Source of the DNA: Geothrix fuzhouensis | GTDB taxonomy: Bacteria; Acidobacteriota; Holophagae; Holophagales; Holophagaceae | Direction: 5' to 3' | DNA length: 64,000 nt | NCBI RefSeq assembly: GCF_024609325.1 | Contig: NZ_JANHMQ010000001.1 | Location: 1,178,001 to 1,242,000, forward strand | Part shown: in pieces, positions 61,891 through 64,000 of the stretch | How the letters are laid out: each line of letters opens with the position of its first letter | Position numbering within the stretch: the first letter of the stretch is position 1 | Made by a program: the position numbers and the translations under genes | The notes under the pieces: model-generated | The model's input: the letters and a program-made list of their open reading frames with translations, nothing else | What the model was told of the DNA's origin: nothing | Database searches by the model: none

Positions 61891-63321
61891 ATGTCCCGCG
61901 CCAGCTCCAGGGTCCAGAGTGCAGCTTGTGTCCGCGGCGGGGGACGGGGGTTCGTTCTCGCATTGCTGGGCGCGAGCGCGGCCTGGGCCCAGGCACCTAC
62001 CCTCAGCCCAGCTCCCGTCCAAGGTCCCGTACCAACCTCCGCGCCAGCCCTAGCAGCCACCGCCAGCCCGCACCCAACCGTGCAACTCACCCTGGCTCAG
62101 GCCCTTCGGACCGCCCTGGCACAGAACCCGCGCGTGCAGCAGTCGCTGCTGACCATCGCGGAAAGCGGCGACGACCGCCGGGCCGCCGCCGCGGCGCTCA
62201 TGCCCACGGTGGCTGCCCAGGCCATCGGCCAGCGCAACAAATACAACCTGGATGCCCTGATGGGGCTGGCGCAGCCGCACGGCCCCGAAGTCGTCGGCCC
62301 TTTCAACTGGGGCCAGGTAGGCGTGGAAGCCCAGGTCTCCCTATTCGATTTGAGCCTCTGGAAGAAGTGGCGGGCCTCCCGGCACGCCGAGGATGCCACA
62401 CGCGCCCAAGGACGCGCCGTGCGCGAGGAGATCGCCGCCCTGGTCGTGGGCCAGTATTTGCGGGCCCTCCGCGCCGCGGCTTCGGTGCAGGCCGGGGAAT
62501 CCCGCGTGGACCTGGCGGAGGCCCTGGCCAAGCTGGCGGAGAACCAGCAGAAGCAAGGGGTGGGTACCAAGCTCGATACCTTGCGCGCCCAGTTGCAGCT
62601 GCAGACCGAGCGCCAGCGCCTCATCCAGGCCCAGACCCAGCGCTTGACGGCCCTCGCCGGCCTGGGCCGCCTGCTGGACCTGGCGCCCGGCACCCACCTC
62701 GATCTGACGGACACCCTCGCGGCCCCCGCCCTGCCGGCGGGCGGTTTCGACGAGGCCTACCAGGCGGGTCTGACCCAGCGCCCCGAACTCGCAGCGCTGG
62801 ATGCCCGGGAGAAGGCCGCCGAGAACCTGCGCCAAGCCGCCCAGGGCCTGCGTCTGCCCACCCTCGTGGCCACCGGGACGTATGGGTCCACAGGCCTCCA
62901 ATCCCAGCCCTGGGTCAACACCTACCAGATCTCACTGGGCCTCCGGGTGCCCCTGTTCACCGGCGGCCTGGTGTCCTCCCACATCTCCCGCGCCAAGTCC
63001 GAGCAGAGCCGGGTTCAGGAAGCCCGGCGGGACATCCGCGCCCAGGTCGGCTACGAGGTCCAGGTGGCCCAGGCGGAACTGGATGCCGCGGCCCACGAGG
63101 TGGAGGTGGGCAACCTCGCCGTCTCTCTCGCTACGGAAGCGCTCACCCAGGCCCGGCACCGCTTTGAGGCCGGCGTGAGCAACAACATCGAAGTGATCAA
63201 CGCCCAGGATGAACTGGCGCGCGCCACCGACAACCAGATCAGCGCCCTCTACCGCCTGAACCAGTCCCGCGCGGACCTGGCCCGAGCCACGGGGCAGCTG
63301 GAATCGTTCTTCGCACGCTGA
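61891..63321 (+). CDS. TolC-family outer-membrane efflux protein of an Emr-type pump
   Basis: A 476-residue outer-membrane factor: signal peptide (GFVLALLGASAAWAQA), a Pro/Ala-rich linker, then two OEP repeats beginning LTLAQALRTALAQNPRVQQSL and RPELAALDAREKAAENLRQ. The start at 61891 is preferred because GGAGG lies 5 nt before it and the signal peptide follows cleanly. An ATG at 61849 overlapping the marR stop would add 14 residues. It should form the exit duct for the transporter served by the adaptor downstream. Confidence 0.9.
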   Translation: MSRASSRVQSAACVRGGGRGFVLALLGASAAWAQAPTLSPAPVQGPVPTSAPALAATASPHPTVQLTLAQALRTALAQNPRVQQSLLTIAESGDDRRAAAAALMPTVAAQAIGQRNKYNLDALMGLAQPHGPEVVGPFNWGQVGVEAQVSLFDLSLWKKWRASRHAEDATRAQGRAVREEIAALVVGQYLRALRAAASVQAGESRVDLAEALAKLAENQQKQGVGTKLDTLRAQLQLQTERQRLIQAQTQRLTALAGLGRLLDLAPGTHLDLTDTLAAPALPAGGFDEAYQAGLTQRPELAALDAREKAAENLRQAAQGLRLPTLVATGTYGSTGLQSQPWVNTYQISLGLRVPLFTGGLVSSHISRAKSEQSRVQEARRDIRAQVGYEVQVAQAELDAAAHEVEVGNLAVSLATEALTQARHRFEAGVSNNIEVINAQDELARATDNQISALYRLNQSRADLARATGQLESFFAR

Positions 63322-63332
63322 TGGAGACTCCC

Positions 63333-64000
63333 ATGAATCAAGAAGCTTCCCCCGTGACGGACACCCCCAGCGGAGCCCCTGCCAGTGGTTCCCGGGCCAT
63401 GCTGGCCCTCAAGATCGGCACGCCCATCGTGCTGGTCATCGCCGCTGGCATGTGGTTCTACACCCGCAACCGCGTGAGCACGGACGACGCCCAGGTGGAC
63501 GGCCACCTGGTGCCGGTCTCCTGTCGCGTCTACGGTACCGTGGACAAGGTGCTGGTGGAGGACAACCAGGCCGTGAAGGCCGGCGATCCCCTGGTGGCCA
63601 TGGATCCCCGGGACATCCAGGCGAAACTGGACCAGGCGAAAGCCGCCCTCGCCCAGGCCAAGGCCCAGGTCGAAGGCGCCCGGGCCGATCTGGAACGGGC
63701 CCGGGTGGCCTTCCAGCAGGCCAAGGGCTCGGACCTGGAGACCGCCAAGGCCAACCTGGATTCCAAACGGGCCAGCCTGGAGAAGGCGAAGACCGATGTC
63801 CAGCGCATGAAGCCCCTGGCCGAGCGGGAGGAGATCTCCGCCCAGCAGTTCGATGGCATCCGCACCCAGGCTGAGGTGGCCGACGGTGACTGGCGTGCCG
63901 CCCAGCAGAAGCTCAGTTCCCTCCAGCGCGAGGCGGATATTCGGAAAGTCGCCGTGGGCGCCTCTGAAGCCCGCCTGGCCTCGGCCCTGGCCCAGGTAGA
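63333..64000 (+). CDS. EmrA/HlyD-type membrane fusion protein, cut by the window end
   Basis: The visible 222 residues contain a membrane helix (IGTPIVLVIAAGMWFYT, about residues 28-44), the EmrA-typical VSTDDAQVDGHLVPVSCRVYGTVDKVLV lipoyl half-motif ending near EDNQAVKAGD, and the start of a long Ala/Lys/Gln-rich coiled coil. It should connect an inner-membrane MFS transporter, presumably encoded beyond the window, with the TolC homologue. The ATG is preceded by GGAGACTCCC, 11 nt after the tolC stop. Confidence 0.88.
   Translation, partial: MNQEASPVTDTPSGAPASGSRAMLALKIGTPIVLVIAAGMWFYTRNRVSTDDAQVDGHLVPVSCRVYGTVDKVLVEDNQAVKAGDPLVAMDPRDIQAKLDQAKAALAQAKAQVEGARADLERARVAFQQAKGSDLETAKANLDSKRASLEKAKTDVQRMKPLAEREEISAQQFDGIRTQAEVADGDWRAAQQKLSSLQREADIRKVAVGASEARLASALAQV

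Overview
The window is a high-GC (about two thirds G+C) chromosomal segment from a Gram-negative bacterium: it has TonB-dependent and TolC-type outer-membrane proteins, lipoprotein and Tat signals and many periplasmic peptidases. Three S46 dipeptidyl-peptidases, a tricorn-type protease, M28 and M20 peptidases, a carboxypeptidase-regulatory-domain TonB receptor and a eukaryote-like Ser/Thr kinase with TPRs suggest a peptide-consuming member of the Acidobacteriota, perhaps Holophagae/Geothrix-like. That placement is inference from gene content; there is no rRNA or phylogenetic marker here.

Layout. 1-3.5 kb: methyltransferases, a cupin and a low-GC gene framed by integron attC-like sites. 3.5-11.9 kb: a Tat-exported aldo/keto reductase, a DNPH1-like nucleotide hydrolase and three tandem S46 peptidases. 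12-19.3 kb: outer-membrane proteins, a TonB receptor, and a divergent MacA-like adaptor with two MacB-like permeases but no ATPase; a 50-bp palindrome sits between the divergent units. 19.5-23.2 kb: OsmC protein, M28 peptidase, PLP decarboxylase, hemerythrin. 23.3-31.4 kb: a complete ABC-2 drug-efflux operon (TolC, adaptor, two ATPases, two permeases) with a TetR gene upstream and a c-type cytochrome coupled downstream. 31.4-38.1 kb: proBA preceded by a proline-rich leader peptide and terminator, an aminotransferase and a 936-residue ligase-M20 fusion. 38.1-39.4 kb: a lower-GC lipoprotein hydrolase enclosed by perfect 20-bp inverted repeats. 39.4-44.4 kb: malate synthase, glycerate kinase and a lactate/glycolate permease. 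44.4-48.5 kb: an IS1595-family element inserted at the stop codon of a tricorn-like protease. 48.6-58.9 kb: outer-membrane protein, xseA, hybrid histidine kinase, Ser/Thr kinase, RsbU-like phosphatase, fabG. 58.9-64 kb: secreted hydrolases, a SagB-type nitroreductase interrupted by an amber codon, and a marR-tolC-emrA efflux operon cut by the window edge.

The most unusual signals are: (i) the apparent ribosome-mediated attenuator (proline-rich leader peptide plus intrinsic terminator) in front of proBA; (ii) a 208-219-bp intergenic repeat present in two copies whose main hairpin shows compensatory base changes; (iii) the GCS-like ligase/M20 peptidase fusion; (iv) the attC-framed cassette. No CRISPR array, rRNA or tRNA gene was found.
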